In this document: positions 29,593 to 39,656 of the stretch, piece by piece
How the letters are laid out: the number at the start of each line of letters is the position of its first letter
Position numbering within the stretch: the stretch's first letter is position 1
Origin: Halobacillus litoralis
GTDB taxonomy: Bacteria; Bacillota; Bacilli; Bacillales; Halobacillaceae
Length of the DNA stretch: 64,000 nt
NCBI RefSeq assembly: GCF_020524085.2
Contig: NZ_CP129016.1
Location: forward strand, 253,001-317,000
Direction of reading: 5' to 3'
Notes under the pieces: model-generated
The model's database searches: none
Told to the model about the DNA's origin: nothing
Seen by the model: the letters and a program-made list of their open reading frames with translations, nothing else
Position numbers and translations under genes: made by a program

Positions 29593-29766
29593 ATGGCGAA
29601 AAGAACAAAGAAACACGACGCTGAACAAAAGAACAAAAAGGGATTTGACCCTAAACAAGCCGACACTGAATTCTCTCAGGAATTCGGCAGCGAAGCAGCT
29701 AACGAAGCTCACAAACAAGAAGCTAAAAAAGCACGCAAATCTAAAAAAGCAAAACAAGACAACTAA
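29593..29766 (+). CDS. Small basic protein, possibly gamma-SASP-like
   Basis: 57 residues (MAKRTKKHDAEQ to KKAKQDN) behind an excellent GGAGGTGA ribosome site and followed by a terminator. The centre TEFSQEFGSEAANEAHKQEA recalls the EFASE motif of gamma-type spore proteins, and the ends are lysine-rich, so it may bind DNA or serve as spore protein. Family assignment is uncertain; coding status is strong. Divergent from yjcD and convergent with the ferritin gene. Confidence 0.72.
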   Translation: MAKRTKKHDAEQKNKKGFDPKQADTEFSQEFGSEAANEAHKQEAKKARKSKKAKQDN

Positions 29767-29769
29767 TAC

Positions 29770-29799
29770 AAAAAGGATTCCCTCACGCGGGAATCCTTT
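29770..29799 (+). terminator. Rho-independent terminator
   Basis: Stem AAAAGGATTCCC / GGGAATCCTTTT with a 6-base loop, 3 bases after the stop of the small basic protein gene. Confidence 0.92.
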
Positions 29800-29861
29800 T
29801 CCTTTTGAAGGCCGTCCCAGTACTCCCGTTAGGTTATACAAGTCAAAGATGACCTTCCATT

Positions 29862-30350
29862 CTATACCGCCTGCCTTTGGCCTAACTCTTGATCCAACAA
29901 TAAAATAGCTGATGGATTATCTTGTGCAAGTTTCAACCGGTCCACAATCGTTTGACTCTGAGCTTCTTCATCAATTTGCTCCCTCAAGAAATCTTGGATG
30001 ATGACGGCCGCTTGGGGATCGGTCTGGTTCGCATAATTGAAAGCTTGGCGGTAAGAATTGGTGACAAATTGTTCATGTTCCAACACCTTCTGGAACGTTT
30101 CGAGCGGTGAACCATATTCTGTCGGCTGGGCAGGGATTTGAGACAACTGAACCGTTCCATCTTTATCCACGACATAATCGATCAACTTCAGCATGTGTGT
30201 TCGTTCTTCCTCTGATTGAAGACGCAGCCATTTGGCCATCCCTGTATAATTCTTCTTCCCCATATAGGCAGACATCGCTAAGTATAAGGTCGTTGATACG
30301 TGTTCAATTTCAATCAGGCGGTTGAATAGTTGCTCCATTTCTTTATTCAA
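29862..30350 (-). CDS. Ferritin-like non-heme iron protein (TTG start)
   Basis: About 162 residues, a four-helix ferritin. Diiron ligands are likely in IEIEHVSTTLYLAM, LQSEEERTHMLKLIDYV and LEHEQFVTNSYRQ. It should store or detoxify iron. The start is probably TTG at 30348-30350, because GGAGGTGG sits seven bases before it, whereas the first good ATG (30338) is about 19 bases from that site; the choice changes only four residues. Convergent with the small basic protein gene. Confidence 0.85.
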   Translation of the reverse strand: MNKEMEQLFNRLIEIEHVSTTLYLAMSAYMGKKNYTGMAKWLRLQSEEERTHMLKLIDYVVDKDGTVQLSQIPAQPTEYGSPLETFQKVLEHEQFVTNSYRQAFNYANQTDPQAAVIIQDFLREQIDEEAQSQTIVDRLKLAQDNPSAILLLDQELGQRQAV

Positions 30351-30519
30351 AAACTCCACCTCCCTCGTAAGAATGTTCACCCTAAAAATGTATGACCACG
30401 TGTTCAAAGATATACGACGAAGCTCAGCCGGACTTCCTTGTTTTTCTTATCCTCCTCCCTGTACCTGTGTTAAAATAAGAGAACTATAGAACGAGCGAAA
30501 GATGAGGAGTGAACGATGG

Positions 30520-31687
30520 ATGGACAAAAAAGACATCGCCGGCATCCGCAGGCAGCTTAAAGTCGAGAACGACCTACTGAAGATCAAGAACATCTTCAAC
30601 GTCTATATCATGAAAGAAACGACAGAGATTTTTCATCACCAGAGCCAGCCATTTGAAATGCTCGATAAAGACCAGCAAGAGCTCTATATGAACAACTTCA
30701 AAAAGCTTCTCACCGGACAGCTTGACGAAAAGTTATTCGAGCTGAAATTTCAGCGTGAAGCCGAAGACAGCAGCCAGCTGATTTTACATAAAGGCCTACT
30801 AAGTAATCATGTCGATGACTGGAAGGAACAAATGCTTCAGATGACGGAAAAAATCATCCGTGATCACCCTTATGAGAAGGATGTCGTCATTTCCTTCATA
30901 CGTGCAGAATATATGAAGCCGACAAGACGCCGCAGTGAAGAATCAGAGGAAAGCAGCCGCGACGCTGTGTATTCAAACCCATTCATCCTCTGCAGCATCA
31001 ATAAAACCGAAGATCCGAAAAAAAGAAATCCAGTTCGACTATATCGAGAAAGAGTTCAAATATAAAATTGAAGTCGATCCTGTCATTGACTTGAAGAACC
31101 CGATGACCGGCTTCCTTTTCCCAGGCATTACGGACGGCGCTTCCGATGTGAACCATATCCTCTACTCTGCCGGAAAAGCCAACGAACCGGACTATCGCTT
31201 CATTGAAGACGTATTGAACGGGGAAGAAATCATGACGGCGAAAGAGGATAAAGCCATTTTCGAGGAAGTCATCCGTGATGTTGTCGGGGACCAATTGAGC
31301 CCTTCCACCCTTGCCAATGTGTATGGTGAGATCAATCGTACCGTAGAAGAAAACGAAGACGATACCCCGCCGAAGCTCGACTACAGAGATGTCGAGCGCG
31401 TTTTGAAATCAAGTGGTGAAGAAGTGGATTCTGAAAAAGTGAAGCACGCGTTCGCACAGATTACCGATAATGAAGGCTATGAGCTGAAAGCAAGCAGTAT
31501 CGTACCGAAATACAACTCCAAATCGATTAAAATCAATACAAAGATCGCCAATATTTCAATCAGTCCCCAGGACCTGCAGTTTGTCAGACAGGTCAACTAC
31601 AAAGGGAAACGCTGCATTATGATTGAAGTGGAAGAAGATGCAGAAGTGGATGGATTTAAAATGCTGCCGGAGGCTTTTGGAGAGTAA
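30520..31687 (+). pseudogene. DUF4317 family protein, frameshifted
   Basis: Two overlapping frames make one protein of about 389 residues once one A is removed from the A7 run at 31018-31024, restoring KTEDPKKEIQFDYIEKEFKY. The N-terminus MDKKDIAGIRRQLKVENDLL and C-terminus SISPQDLQFVRQVNYKGKR fit DUF4317, a family of unknown function common in Firmicutes. Start 30520 follows GAGGAGTG. Repeat array C follows the stop. The lesion is in a homopolymer, so the gene may be intact in the organism. Confidence 0.8.
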
Positions 31688-31704
31688 GGATGACAGCATC
31701 TTGG

Positions 31705-31804
31705 TTGATATTCTCCATTTTCAATTGATATATTTGGATTTTAATTGATATATTCTAAATTCAATTGATATCTCACAACTTCAATTGATATCCTGTACTC
31801 TATC
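31705..31804 (+). repeat. Intergenic array C: five 20-bp units starting TTGATA
   Basis: TTGATAT starts at 31705, 31725, 31745, 31765 and 31785, exactly 20 bp apart, with a conserved TTCAA or TTTAA end to each of the first four units and variable middles. It begins 18 bases after the DUF4317 stop and precedes a terminator-like hairpin. Confidence 0.9.
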
Positions 31805-31821
31805 TCTATCCTCAGTGATGA

Positions 31822-31852
31822 AGGCCCGTGCATTCTTTGTTCGGGCTTTTCT
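31822..31852 (+). terminator. Probable terminator of the DUF4317 gene
   Basis: AAGGCCCG / CGGGCTTTT with a loop of about 13 bases. Moderate strength; located after array C. Confidence 0.55.
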
Positions 31853-32010
31853 CATACGCAAATCAATCCTGAATCACATGACCGACACCTGTGTGCCTTT
31901 CCCCTTCGGTCCGGTCGGCTTCGCCGTATTATCCAGCCATGTAGAATGAGGTTTAATTATTTTACCCAGAGGATAATGGCAAACCATACATAGAAAAAGG
32001 AGGCTCGACC

Positions 32011-33194
32011 ATGTCCATCATTCAAGGAATCCTACTCTTGTTCATAGGCTTTTTCATCTTCACCCTCGATAAAAAGCAAGAAAACATACCTGTACCTACT
32101 GTTCTTGTTTTTATTGGCATCGGTTTATCCTTCGTTCCTTACTTTTCTTCCATCGAAGTAACAGAACATATGATTTACCATGCATTTCTTCCCGCTCTCT
32201 TATTTGTTTCCGCCTACCGGTTTCCGGCGGAGCAGTTTAAAAAACATATGGGTTTCATCCTTTTTCTAGCTACTGCCGGACTCTTGTTGACGCTCGGAAT
32301 CTTAGGGGGGGTTGTTTATGCCGTCAGCGGAACTTTTTTCTCTCTCTCTTTCATCGGTGCTTTACTTCTCGCTTCCATCCTAACGCCCACCGATCCTGTA
32401 TCCGTTGTATCCATCCTAAAGAACTCTACGGGGAATGAAAAAATAGCGGATGTCGTAGAAGGAGAATCACTTCTTAATGATGGGACGAGTATCGTAATGT
32501 TTTCTGTGCTTCTCGGCATCTACACAAGCCGTGAGGAGTTCTCTCTCCTTTCATTTACGGGCGAGTTTCTAGTCGTTTCCTTAGGAGGCGCAGGTTTAGG
32601 CATTGTATTCGGATGGTTGATGAGCAAGGGTATCCATTACACCCATAACAAAGAATATCAGGTGATGCTGAGTATCGTTCTGGCCTATGGCATCTTTAAC
32701 CGGCAGAACACCTTGGAGTATCTGGTGTGATCGCCACCGTATCTGCTGGTCTTATGCTCTCTTTTGAATACGGTCGAACCATAAAAGAAGAACATTTTAA
32801 GGATACCTTGGATGGCTTTTGGGGAATCGTTGAAATTTCGCTGCTGTCTCTACTATTCCTACTGATAGGAATCAACTCCGCTCCCTATCTAAGCTCACCT
32901 GTCTGGGGGTTCGCTTTCCTGGTCTTTATCCTGTCGATGGTCGTGCGGTTCCTCATTATCGCAGGCACTACAACCCTTTTCCCCCATTGGCGCAAGGAAC
33001 TTTCCTGGCGTGAATCAGCTGTAATCTCATGGTCCGGCCTTAAAGGGACGATGTCCGTATTTCTCATTTTAAGTTTTCAGGTTCAGCACACGGGTGATCA
33101 TGAAATGTTTCTATCGTTAGCTTTTGCTACAGTGTTGATCTCCCTCGTCATTCAAAGCCTGGGAGTTTATCCGTTGTCCAAAAAGTTGCTGTAG
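32011..33194 (+). pseudogene. CPA1 family Na+/H+ antiporter, frameshifted
   Basis: Two frames (32011-32730 and 32727-33194) form one membrane protein of about 394 residues with about twelve helices. The ion-binding motifs are TPTDPVSVVSIL and ESLLNDGTSIVMF. Inserting one T at 32701/32702 (AACCGGCAG to AACCTGGCAG) restores GIFNLAEHLGVSGVIATVSA, as expected for the family. It would expel sodium in exchange for protons, important in a halophile. AAAGGAGGCTCGACC precedes the ATG. The repaired site is CCTGG, as in several other broken genes here. Confidence 0.85.
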
Positions 33195-33240
33195 CAAACT
33201 ATTTCGAGAGGATATAGGAGAAGTATTGTATGCAAAATAA

Positions 33241-33270
33241 AAACAGATCAGCTGAGAAGCTGATCTGTTA
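33241..33270. terminator. Bidirectional terminator
   Basis: Stem AACAGATCAGCT / AGCTGATCTGTT with a 4-base loop between the antiporter and the convergent copper-protein gene. Confidence 0.85.
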
Positions 33271-33276
33271 ATTAGG

Positions 33277-33605
33277 TTACGCAATCTTTCTGCAAGCATC
33301 TGCACATTCCTGGCAGGCTTTCGCACACGCTTGGCAATGGTCATATGATCATGCTTGGCACATTCTTTCCCGCAATCATCACAAATCTTCGCACAAACAG
33401 ATGCGAGTTCCGCTACATAAGGAGTACCTCTTGTAATCGCCGCTTCTAAGTATCCACAAATATCTGCACACTCACGATCGAGACGAATACACTCAGCCAT
33501 CATTTTCACGTCTTCTTCTTTAAGACAAGCATCATAACAATGATTGCATGCCTCCATACATTCATGTAAAACCTTCAGCGTTTCCTGATACTGCTGGTGA
33601 GCCAT
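33277..33605 (-). pseudogene. Four-helix-bundle copper-binding protein (Csp/DUF326), frameshifted
   Basis: A protein of about 109 residues with many Cys and His lining helices: HECMEACNHCYDACLKEED, RLDRECADICGYLEAAI, ASVCAKICDDCGKECAKHDH. The frame breaks near 33339-33346; adding one base restores HMDHCQACAKACQECADACR and a stop at 33277. Such copper storage proteins bind many Cu(I) ions in the cytosol. A GTAC-centred operator-like site lies 42 bases upstream and is shared with the copper operon at 39.6 kb. Location beside a copper kinase-regulator pair supports the role. Confidence 0.85.
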
Positions 33606-33646
33606 AATTTTATTCCTCCTTATAATTTTAAGCTTACATATTTATA

Positions 33647-33663
33647 ATACCCAGTACCCGTAT
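33647..33663 (-). promoter_or_regulatory. CsoR-like copper operator upstream of the copper-binding protein
   Basis: ATACCCAGTACCCGTAT, a near-dyad overlapping the probable promoter (TATTAT just downstream on the minus strand). It shares ATACCC(A/T)GTAC with the site at 39657-39674. CsoR boxes in Bacillus have TACCC...GGGTA form. Confidence 0.6.
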
Positions 33664-33678
33664 AAGTAAACGTGTTTT

Positions 33679-34350
33679 TTACTTATTTATCCATTTGTAT
33701 CCGACACCCCAGACCGTCTTCAAGTGGTCATTAATCGGAAATCCTGAGCGCCGGATTTTCTCACGGATGTGACGGACATGGGAATCAATCGTTCTTCCTC
33801 CTGTGTCTGATTGAATGCCCCATACGAGATCGAGCAGATCATTTCTATCATAGACATGATTCGGGTGTTTGAGCAGTAGGCCTAAGAGTTGAAACTCTTT
33901 CGGTGTCAAAGCGATTTCCTCGTTCCCGAAGCGCAATTCGTAAGTATCACTATTCCACTCCAAGCCATTCACATCGATCGAGGTCTTTGGATTTTCTCTC
34001 CTCAATAAGGCTTCTATTCGAGCAATAAGGATTTCTTCATCGAATGGCTTAGTTATGTAGTCATCCGCTCCTGTTTTCAAACCACGAATGACGTCTTCTT
34101 TCTGATCTTTTGCAGTCAACATAATGATGGGAACCTTACTGAAAGTACGTATCCGCCGGCATGTTTCCATTCCATCCATATCCTTCATCATAATATCCAG
34201 AAGAACAAGGTCATAAGCATAGGTGCGCAGTTCTTCCAACCCTTCCGCCCCGGTTGTTACTTTGTGAGCTTCATATCCGTGAGGGTTCAAATATAGTTCT
34301 AATAAGTCTAACATTCGCTTTTCATCATCGACTAAAAGAATTCTTTTCAT
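33679..34350 (-). CDS. OmpR-family response regulator, probably copper-responsive
   Basis: 223 residues: receiver domain with the acidic pair VDDEKRM, phosphoacceptor DLVLLDIMMKDMDGME and Lys in IMLTAKDQ; winged-helix output domain ending HLKTVWGVGYKWINK. It overlaps the upstream kinase gene by 26 bases and has its own AAGGAAGA ribosome site. Being in line with the CopB and multicopper oxidase genes, it may control envelope copper defence, but the signal is inferred only from context. Confidence 0.9.
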   Translation of the reverse strand: MKRILLVDDEKRMLDLLELYLNPHGYEAHKVTTGAEGLEELRTYAYDLVLLDIMMKDMDGMETCRRIRTFSKVPIIMLTAKDQKEDVIRGLKTGADDYITKPFDEEILIARIEALLRRENPKTSIDVNGLEWNSDTYELRFGNEEIALTPKEFQLLGLLLKHPNHVYDRNDLLDLVWGIQSDTGGRTIDSHVRHIREKIRRSGFPINDHLKTVWGVGYKWINK

Positions 34351-35722
34351 TATTATCTTCCTTTGGCCAAGTGATCAAGATGGTCAACCCTTCATCATTA
34401 AAAGCTTTGACGGTTGCCCCATGCATTTCAATGATTTCCCGTACAATAGAAAGGCCTAGTCCTGTTCCTCCGATTTCTCTGGATCTCGCCTTATCCACCC
34501 GATATAACCGTTCGAACAAGTAAGGCAAAGCGCTTTCGGGGACTCCGGGCCCATCATCAGATATTCTGATGACCACGTGCTGTTTTTCTATTCCTGCTGC
34601 AATTTTTATCTTTGTTTCTTCTCCACCATAACGGAGAGCATTATCCACGATGTTAAAAAAGACCTGTTTCAATCTCATAGGGTCCGCATATATCCTCGTA
34701 TTTGATGGAACATCTACGAACAACTGGGCTTTCCTTTCCTCTAAGAGGGGATGCAGGTGATCCTTTACCTCTTTGAGAACCATGGACATGTCAACAGATC
34801 GAGGATCAATAGCAAACGCATTTTCATCCATTTTTGCAAGTTGAAAAAGTTGCTGAACCATGTCCGTCAAGTGAGTGGCTTCTTCTTTGATGATGTTCAA
34901 GTATTTATCTTTATCTTCGAAGGATGTCTCCTTTTTTGCCGCCACATCGGCATAGCCTTTGACATAAGTCAGAGGCGTCCGCAGTTCATGAGCGATTGCA
35001 GATAAAAAATCGTGACGCTCTCTTTTTATTCGTTCGAGATCTTCAGATAATCGGTTGATCGACGAAGCGAGAACCCCCAGCTCATCATTCGGATGTTCAT
35101 CAAGATACTCTTCCACTTTGCCGGTACTTAAGTTCTCTGTCACTTCTTTCATCCGAATAAGAGGACGCGTAATAAATTTGGACAGAGCGGCAACAATCAG
35201 GATCGTAACCAAAATCAGGACGATCATAACAAGAACAAACTGGCGTGTTAAATGACCAATGATGCTGCGAATCACTTCAGAGGGAGAAAACATGATCACA
35301 TTTCCGATCTGTTCATTCTCCACGATAATCGTGGAGACCGTAGCCACATAGGGCTCCGTTCTCCATTCATCCTCAATGATCCTCTCCTTCTCTTCTGCCT
35401 TTCCGTCAATCGCTTCATAGAATACCTCAGGATAGGCTTCTTCATTAAACGATTCCGATAAGATGTTTCCATCCCCATCGGTAATGATCACTTCTGTGAC
35501 CGCCTCCGATTCCATCAAGGCTACGTGAGCGAGAGTGGATTCATTAAAGTTATTCTCTAACACATCTCGATGACCTGCCCCCCGCGTCAATAACCCCTCC
35601 ATCACTTCATTGATTCGATGGGAAGAAACGGTTGTATATAATACCGCAAAAAGCAAAAGTTCAATCAAAACCATCGAAATTAAGAAAAGTAACCCTAATT
35701 TAATTGATATTTTATGTTTCAT
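34325..35722 (-). CDS. Sensor histidine kinase, probably copper-responsive
   Basis: 465 residues: N-terminal membrane helix (LGLLFLISMVLIELLLFAVLY), an extracellular sensor of about 125 residues, a second helix (FVLVMIVLILVTILIVAAL), HAMP, phosphoacceptor region SAIAHELRTPLTYVKGYAD, and ATPase motifs NIVDNALRYGGEE, ISDDGPGVP and GGTGLGLSIV. It phosphorylates the regulator encoded next. Start 35722 (MKHKIS) follows AGAGG. No obvious His/Met copper motif is seen in the sensor, so the ligand is uncertain. Confidence 0.9.
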   Translation of the reverse strand: MKHKISIKLGLLFLISMVLIELLLFAVLYTTVSSHRINEVMEGLLTRGAGHRDVLENNFNESTLAHVALMESEAVTEVIITDGDGNILSESFNEEAYPEVFYEAIDGKAEEKERIIEDEWRTEPYVATVSTIIVENEQIGNVIMFSPSEVIRSIIGHLTRQFVLVMIVLILVTILIVAALSKFITRPLIRMKEVTENLSTGKVEEYLDEHPNDELGVLASSINRLSEDLERIKRERHDFLSAIAHELRTPLTYVKGYADVAAKKETSFEDKDKYLNIIKEEATHLTDMVQQLFQLAKMDENAFAIDPRSVDMSMVLKEVKDHLHPLLEERKAQLFVDVPSNTRIYADPMRLKQVFFNIVDNALRYGGEETKIKIAAGIEKQHVVIRISDDGPGVPESALPYLFERLYRVDKARSREIGGTGLGLSIVREIIEMHGATVKAFNDEGLTILITWPKEDNNEKNSFSR

Positions 35723-35804
35723 ATAACCTCTCATTTTCAAGGGGGAAAACTATTTGTTTTTATCCTACCCTCTATTTGTGCAGAAACTGTGCAGGAAATG
35801 GAAA

Positions 35805-37832
35805 TCAGGATGCTTTGAGAAGTTTTGCGTTAATCGCTACAATCACTGTGCTCAAACTCATGAGGACAGCTCCAACAGCCGGGCTTAACACGATGCCGAC
35901 AGGAGCAAGAACGCCTGCGGCCAGCGGAATGGAAAAGATGTTATACCCTGCTGCCCACCATAAGTTCTGAACCATTTTCTTATACGTGTTTTTGGATAAG
36001 GTTACGATGGATACGATATCTCTTGGATTGCTTTTCACAAGTACAATATCTGCCGTTTCCACTGCAACATCGGTTCCACTTCCAATAGCGATTCCTACAT
36101 CGGCAGTCGCGAGAGCAGGCGCATCATTGATTCCGTCCCCGGTCATCGCCACTTTCCTGCCTTCTGCCTGTACTTTTTTCACTTGATCCGCTTTGTGATC
36201 CGGCATGACTTCTGCATACACTTCATCAATCCCGATTTGTTCAGCCACCCAGTCCGCCACTCGTTGATGATCCCCAGTGAGCATGATGGAACGGATGCCT
36301 CTTTCTTTCAATTCAGAAACCGCTTGCTTCGCAGAATCCCGGACCATATCAGCTAAGGCAATCATACCAATATAGGTGTCATCCCGGAGGACAAAGACGA
36401 CCGTTTTGCCTTCTTCCGATAAGCGGCTGAACGTGTCCTGATCATAGTCGTGTTCGTTCTCTTTCATATATCCCGGGCTCATGACTTTTACTTCTTTTCC
36501 GTCCACCGTTCCTTTCAATCCTTTTCCAGTGACAGAATCGAAGTCTTCCACCTTACCAAGGGAGACCTCCCGATCTTCTGCTTCCTTCAGAATACCTTGA
36601 GCCAATGGGTGTTCAGAGTTCTGCTCCGCACTCGCCGCCCAATAGAGAAGGTCCTTTTCATCGTCTTCTTCTGGAATAAGGTCGGTCACACCGAACTCCC
36701 CTTTTGTGAGCGTCCCTGTTTTATCAAAAATAACGGCGTCAACGTTCCGTGCATTTTCAAACTGTGTCCGGTTCCTGATGAGAAGCCCCTGTTTTGCAGA
36801 AAGGGAAGTAGAGACCGCGACAACTAGAGGGGCTGCTAACCCTAAAGCATGAGGACATGTGATGACCATGACAGTGACCATACGTTCTAACGCTACATCC
36901 AAGGAAAAGCCTAAGACAAGCCACACCACAAACGTTGTGATCCCTGCGCCAAGAGCCAGGTAGAACAACCATTTAGCTGCGCGATTCGCGAAATCCTGTG
37001 CTTTGGATTTGGAATTCTGCGCTTCTTCCACAAGTGTAATCACTTGCGATAAATAAGTGTCGTCTCCTAACTTTTCTACCTCCAGTGTGAGACTTCCTTC
37101 TTTATTAATAGAACCTCCGATCACTTCTTCGCCCGTTTCTTTCTCTACCGGTACTGACTCACCAGTAAGCATGGATTCATCAATCGCTGACTTTCCATCT
37201 ATAATTTTCCCATCCACCGGAATTTTCTCTCCCGGCTTTACGAGGACTCGATCATTTTCTTTCAGTTCATGGACGGGCACATCTTCGACCTGATCGTCTT
37301 CTGTCAGGCGATGAGCCTCACTTGGCATCAGCTTCACCAATTCCTGTAAGGCATTGGAAGCTCCCATCACGGATTTCATTTCAATCCAATGACCCAGGAG
37401 CATAATATCGATCAAAGTCGCAAGCTCCCAGAAGAAGTTTCTCCCCGACCATCCGAATACCACGAGGGAACTGTAGGCGTAGGCCACGAATATGGCAAGC
37501 CCGATCAAAGTCATCATCCCGGGGTTTTTATTTTTCAGTTCATCGATAGCCCCCGTCAAGAACGGCCATCCTCCGTAGAAAAATACGAATGTAGCTAAAG
37601 CGAATAACACGTATTGATCAAACGGAAACGTGAAGCTGAATCCCAAAAGCTCCTGAATCATAGGAGATAGGATGAGAATAGGGATGGTTATGATTAAAGA
37701 TATATAAAACCTTCGCTTAAAATCATCAATCATCGCCCCGTGATCATGACCTTCGTGAGAATGATCGTGGCCTTCATGAGACTCTTCATGATGATGCTCT
37801 TCATGTTTTTCATGAGAATGTTCTTCACTCAT
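35805..37832 (-). CDS. copB: CopB-type copper P1B-ATPase
   Basis: 675 residues. The cytosolic N-terminus is His-rich (HEKHEEHHHEESHEGHDHSH) in place of a Cys-type metal domain. Transmembrane motif CPH (VITCPHALGLAAP) marks the P1B-3 CopB class, believed to export Cu(II) or Cu(I). Core motifs: actuator MLTGESVPVEK, phosphorylation FDKTGTLTKGE, hinge TGDGINDAPALA. GGAGGTTTAAAAG precedes the ATG. It lies between the multicopper oxidase and the two-component genes on one strand, probably one transcript. Confidence 0.93.
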   Translation of the reverse strand: MSEEHSHEKHEEHHHEESHEGHDHSHEGHDHGAMIDDFKRRFYISLIITIPILILSPMIQELLGFSFTFPFDQYVLFALATFVFFYGGWPFLTGAIDELKNKNPGMMTLIGLAIFVAYAYSSLVVFGWSGRNFFWELATLIDIMLLGHWIEMKSVMGASNALQELVKLMPSEAHRLTEDDQVEDVPVHELKENDRVLVKPGEKIPVDGKIIDGKSAIDESMLTGESVPVEKETGEEVIGGSINKEGSLTLEVEKLGDDTYLSQVITLVEEAQNSKSKAQDFANRAAKWLFYLALGAGITTFVVWLVLGFSLDVALERMVTVMVITCPHALGLAAPLVVAVSTSLSAKQGLLIRNRTQFENARNVDAVIFDKTGTLTKGEFGVTDLIPEEDDEKDLLYWAASAEQNSEHPLAQGILKEAEDREVSLGKVEDFDSVTGKGLKGTVDGKEVKVMSPGYMKENEHDYDQDTFSRLSEEGKTVVFVLRDDTYIGMIALADMVRDSAKQAVSELKERGIRSIMLTGDHQRVADWVAEQIGIDEVYAEVMPDHKADQVKKVQAEGRKVAMTGDGINDAPALATADVGIAIGSGTDVAVETADIVLVKSNPRDIVSIVTLSKNTYKKMVQNLWWAAGYNIFSIPLAAGVLAPVGIVLSPAVGAVLMSLSTVIVAINAKLLKAS

Positions 37833-37856
37833 CTTTTAAACCTCCATTTCTGTAAA

Positions 37857-39352
37857 TTAAGGCTGATTCGTCTGATTCAGTTCGAAGGGTGAAAAAACAC
37901 TTTTGTAATCTACTATGGTGACCATGCCACGATCCGCATGGTTATTATCATGACAATGGAATAACCATTCCCCTTTATTGTCCGCTTCGAAATAAATCGT
38001 ATACGATTCTCCAGGTTTTACGTTAATCAGATCTTTCACTACCGCTCCCCCATCTTCTGCTTCTACTTGAAAACGATGGCCATGCAAATGCATGGGATGA
38101 TTCAAGCGGCCTTCATTGGCGATATCCACTCTTACGATGTCTCCTTTTTCCACTTGAATCGGCGGTGTATCAGGGAAAACACGATCGTTGATCTGCCACG
38201 TCATTCCTTCTCCCATATTCATCCCCATACTGAGATTCATATCGTACGATACGTCCACATCCGGTATAGTCTCAAAGAGCAGATCCTCACTCGCATGGGA
38301 GGTCCCTTTGCTGGTTGCCGCATCTTTGGCATTCACTTGTAGATTCTCTCCACCGGAATCTGAAGAGAGGACAGTGATCCGCATATCCTGAGAGTTTTCA
38401 ATCGAGGGCGTTTCCCCGATGATTTCATCTCCTTCCCCCTTCGTATATAAGACATCGATCCGTTCACCCGGAGCAATTTCCAACACATTGTTTTCACCAG
38501 AGCTTTGCACAGGTTCCGCATCGACAGCGATCGTTTTCATCGATCCTTCAGGAAAAACGAGTCGGTGCAGCTGGTATCCGGCATTAACAAAACGAAGTCT
38601 CGCCGATTCTCCTTCTTCCATTCTCAAAGGTTCGATTGCTTCCCCAGCTTTACCGTTCACTGTGAAAGTATCGTACATTTCTTTCGTATCTGCTTCACCA
38701 TCTCCCCTGCATAGAGCCCATCATCATGCCACCCATGTTCGTCCAGTTCTCACGGTCCTGGTGAACCGCCCATTCATCTAAAATGAACACCTCATCATGT
38801 TCCGGTTTCTCCCCTTTTTCTTCAACAACAAGTGGCCCATATAACCCTTTGTCTACCTGGAGAGAACTATGTTGGTGTGAATGATACCAATACGTTCCAG
38901 GATCATCTGCTATAAACTCATAAGTAAAGGACTCTCCCGGTTCTACGGCATCCTGGGTCACCCCCTGGAACTCCATCCATCCGATTCGGAAGAATAACGC
39001 CGTGCCAATGAATGGTGACAGGAACATCTAATTCATTGTGCAGTTCGACCTGGACTAAATCACCCTCTTCAACGCGTAAGGACTCTCCAGGGACCTTTCC
39101 ATTATAGGTCCAGGCCTGGACAGACTCCCCCTTTTGTATTTCCCACTCGGTTTCTTCCGCCGTTAGTTCAAACTGTTTGGTCGGCCGGCTGCCGGCTTCT
39201 ATCGGTTGAATTTCGAGAATACTTGTTCCTTCTTCACTAGTGTTTAACTCCCTTGAGCTCTTCTGATCCATAAATGGAGATTGGAAAAACACCCATACTC
39301 CTATGGCAATGAGCGCGAGAATCATAAATGAACCGAACCACATCCTGTTCAT
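37857..39352 (-). pseudogene. Multicopper oxidase, two frameshifts
   Basis: Three frames make one exported oxidase of about 498 residues with an N-terminal membrane anchor (WFGSFMILALIAIGVWVFF). All four copper motifs are present: HWHG, WYHSH, HPMHLHGH and HCHDNNHADRGM. It probably oxidises Cu(I) at the cell surface. Frames rejoin by removing one C from 38961-38965 (restoring MDGVPGVTQDAVEPG) and one C from 38704-38707 (restoring MQGDGEADTKEMYDTF). Start 39352 follows GGAGGTGCAAAAG. A Met-rich stretch (MGGMMMGSM) may bind copper. Same strand as CopB, 24 bases upstream of it. Confidence 0.85.
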
Positions 39353-39369
39353 CTTTTGCACCTCCAACT

Positions 39370-39636
39370 TCAGTCATCTAATTTCTTTTTCAAGCGGTCG
39401 TATTCTTCTTCTGTGATTTCCCCGCTTGCCAGACGTTTCTTCAATACCTCTTTTGACCCTGACTCCCCACGCACTCGATTACTTGAATTCTGCTCTTTTG
39501 CATGAGGTTTCATCATCCACCTGACAATGAAAAAAATAGCGATGATCAGAATCAAGAGAATCAATCCAAAGCCGAAAAAGCCCCCGAAGAAGCTGTTTCC
39601 CATTCCACTACCGTCCATCATTCCACCCATTGTCAT
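39370..39636 (-). CDS. SHOCT-domain small membrane protein
   Basis: 88 residues: a Met- and Gly-rich N-terminus (MTMGGMMDGSGMGNS), one membrane helix (GFGLILLILIIAIFFIV), a basic linker and a C-terminal SHOCT motif LKKRLASGEITEEEYDRLKK. Such proteins are often first in copper operons in Firmicutes; the Met-rich end suggests metal contact outside the cell. GGAGGAGG precedes the ATG; ATG 39630 is an alternative. First gene of the copper operon with an operator-like dyad 20 bases upstream. Confidence 0.85.
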   Translation of the reverse strand: MTMGGMMDGSGMGNSFFGGFFGFGLILLILIIAIFFIVRWMMKPHAKEQNSSNRVRGESGSKEVLKKRLASGEITEEEYDRLKKKLDD

Positions 39637-39656
39637 TCCTCCTCCTTTACAATACC

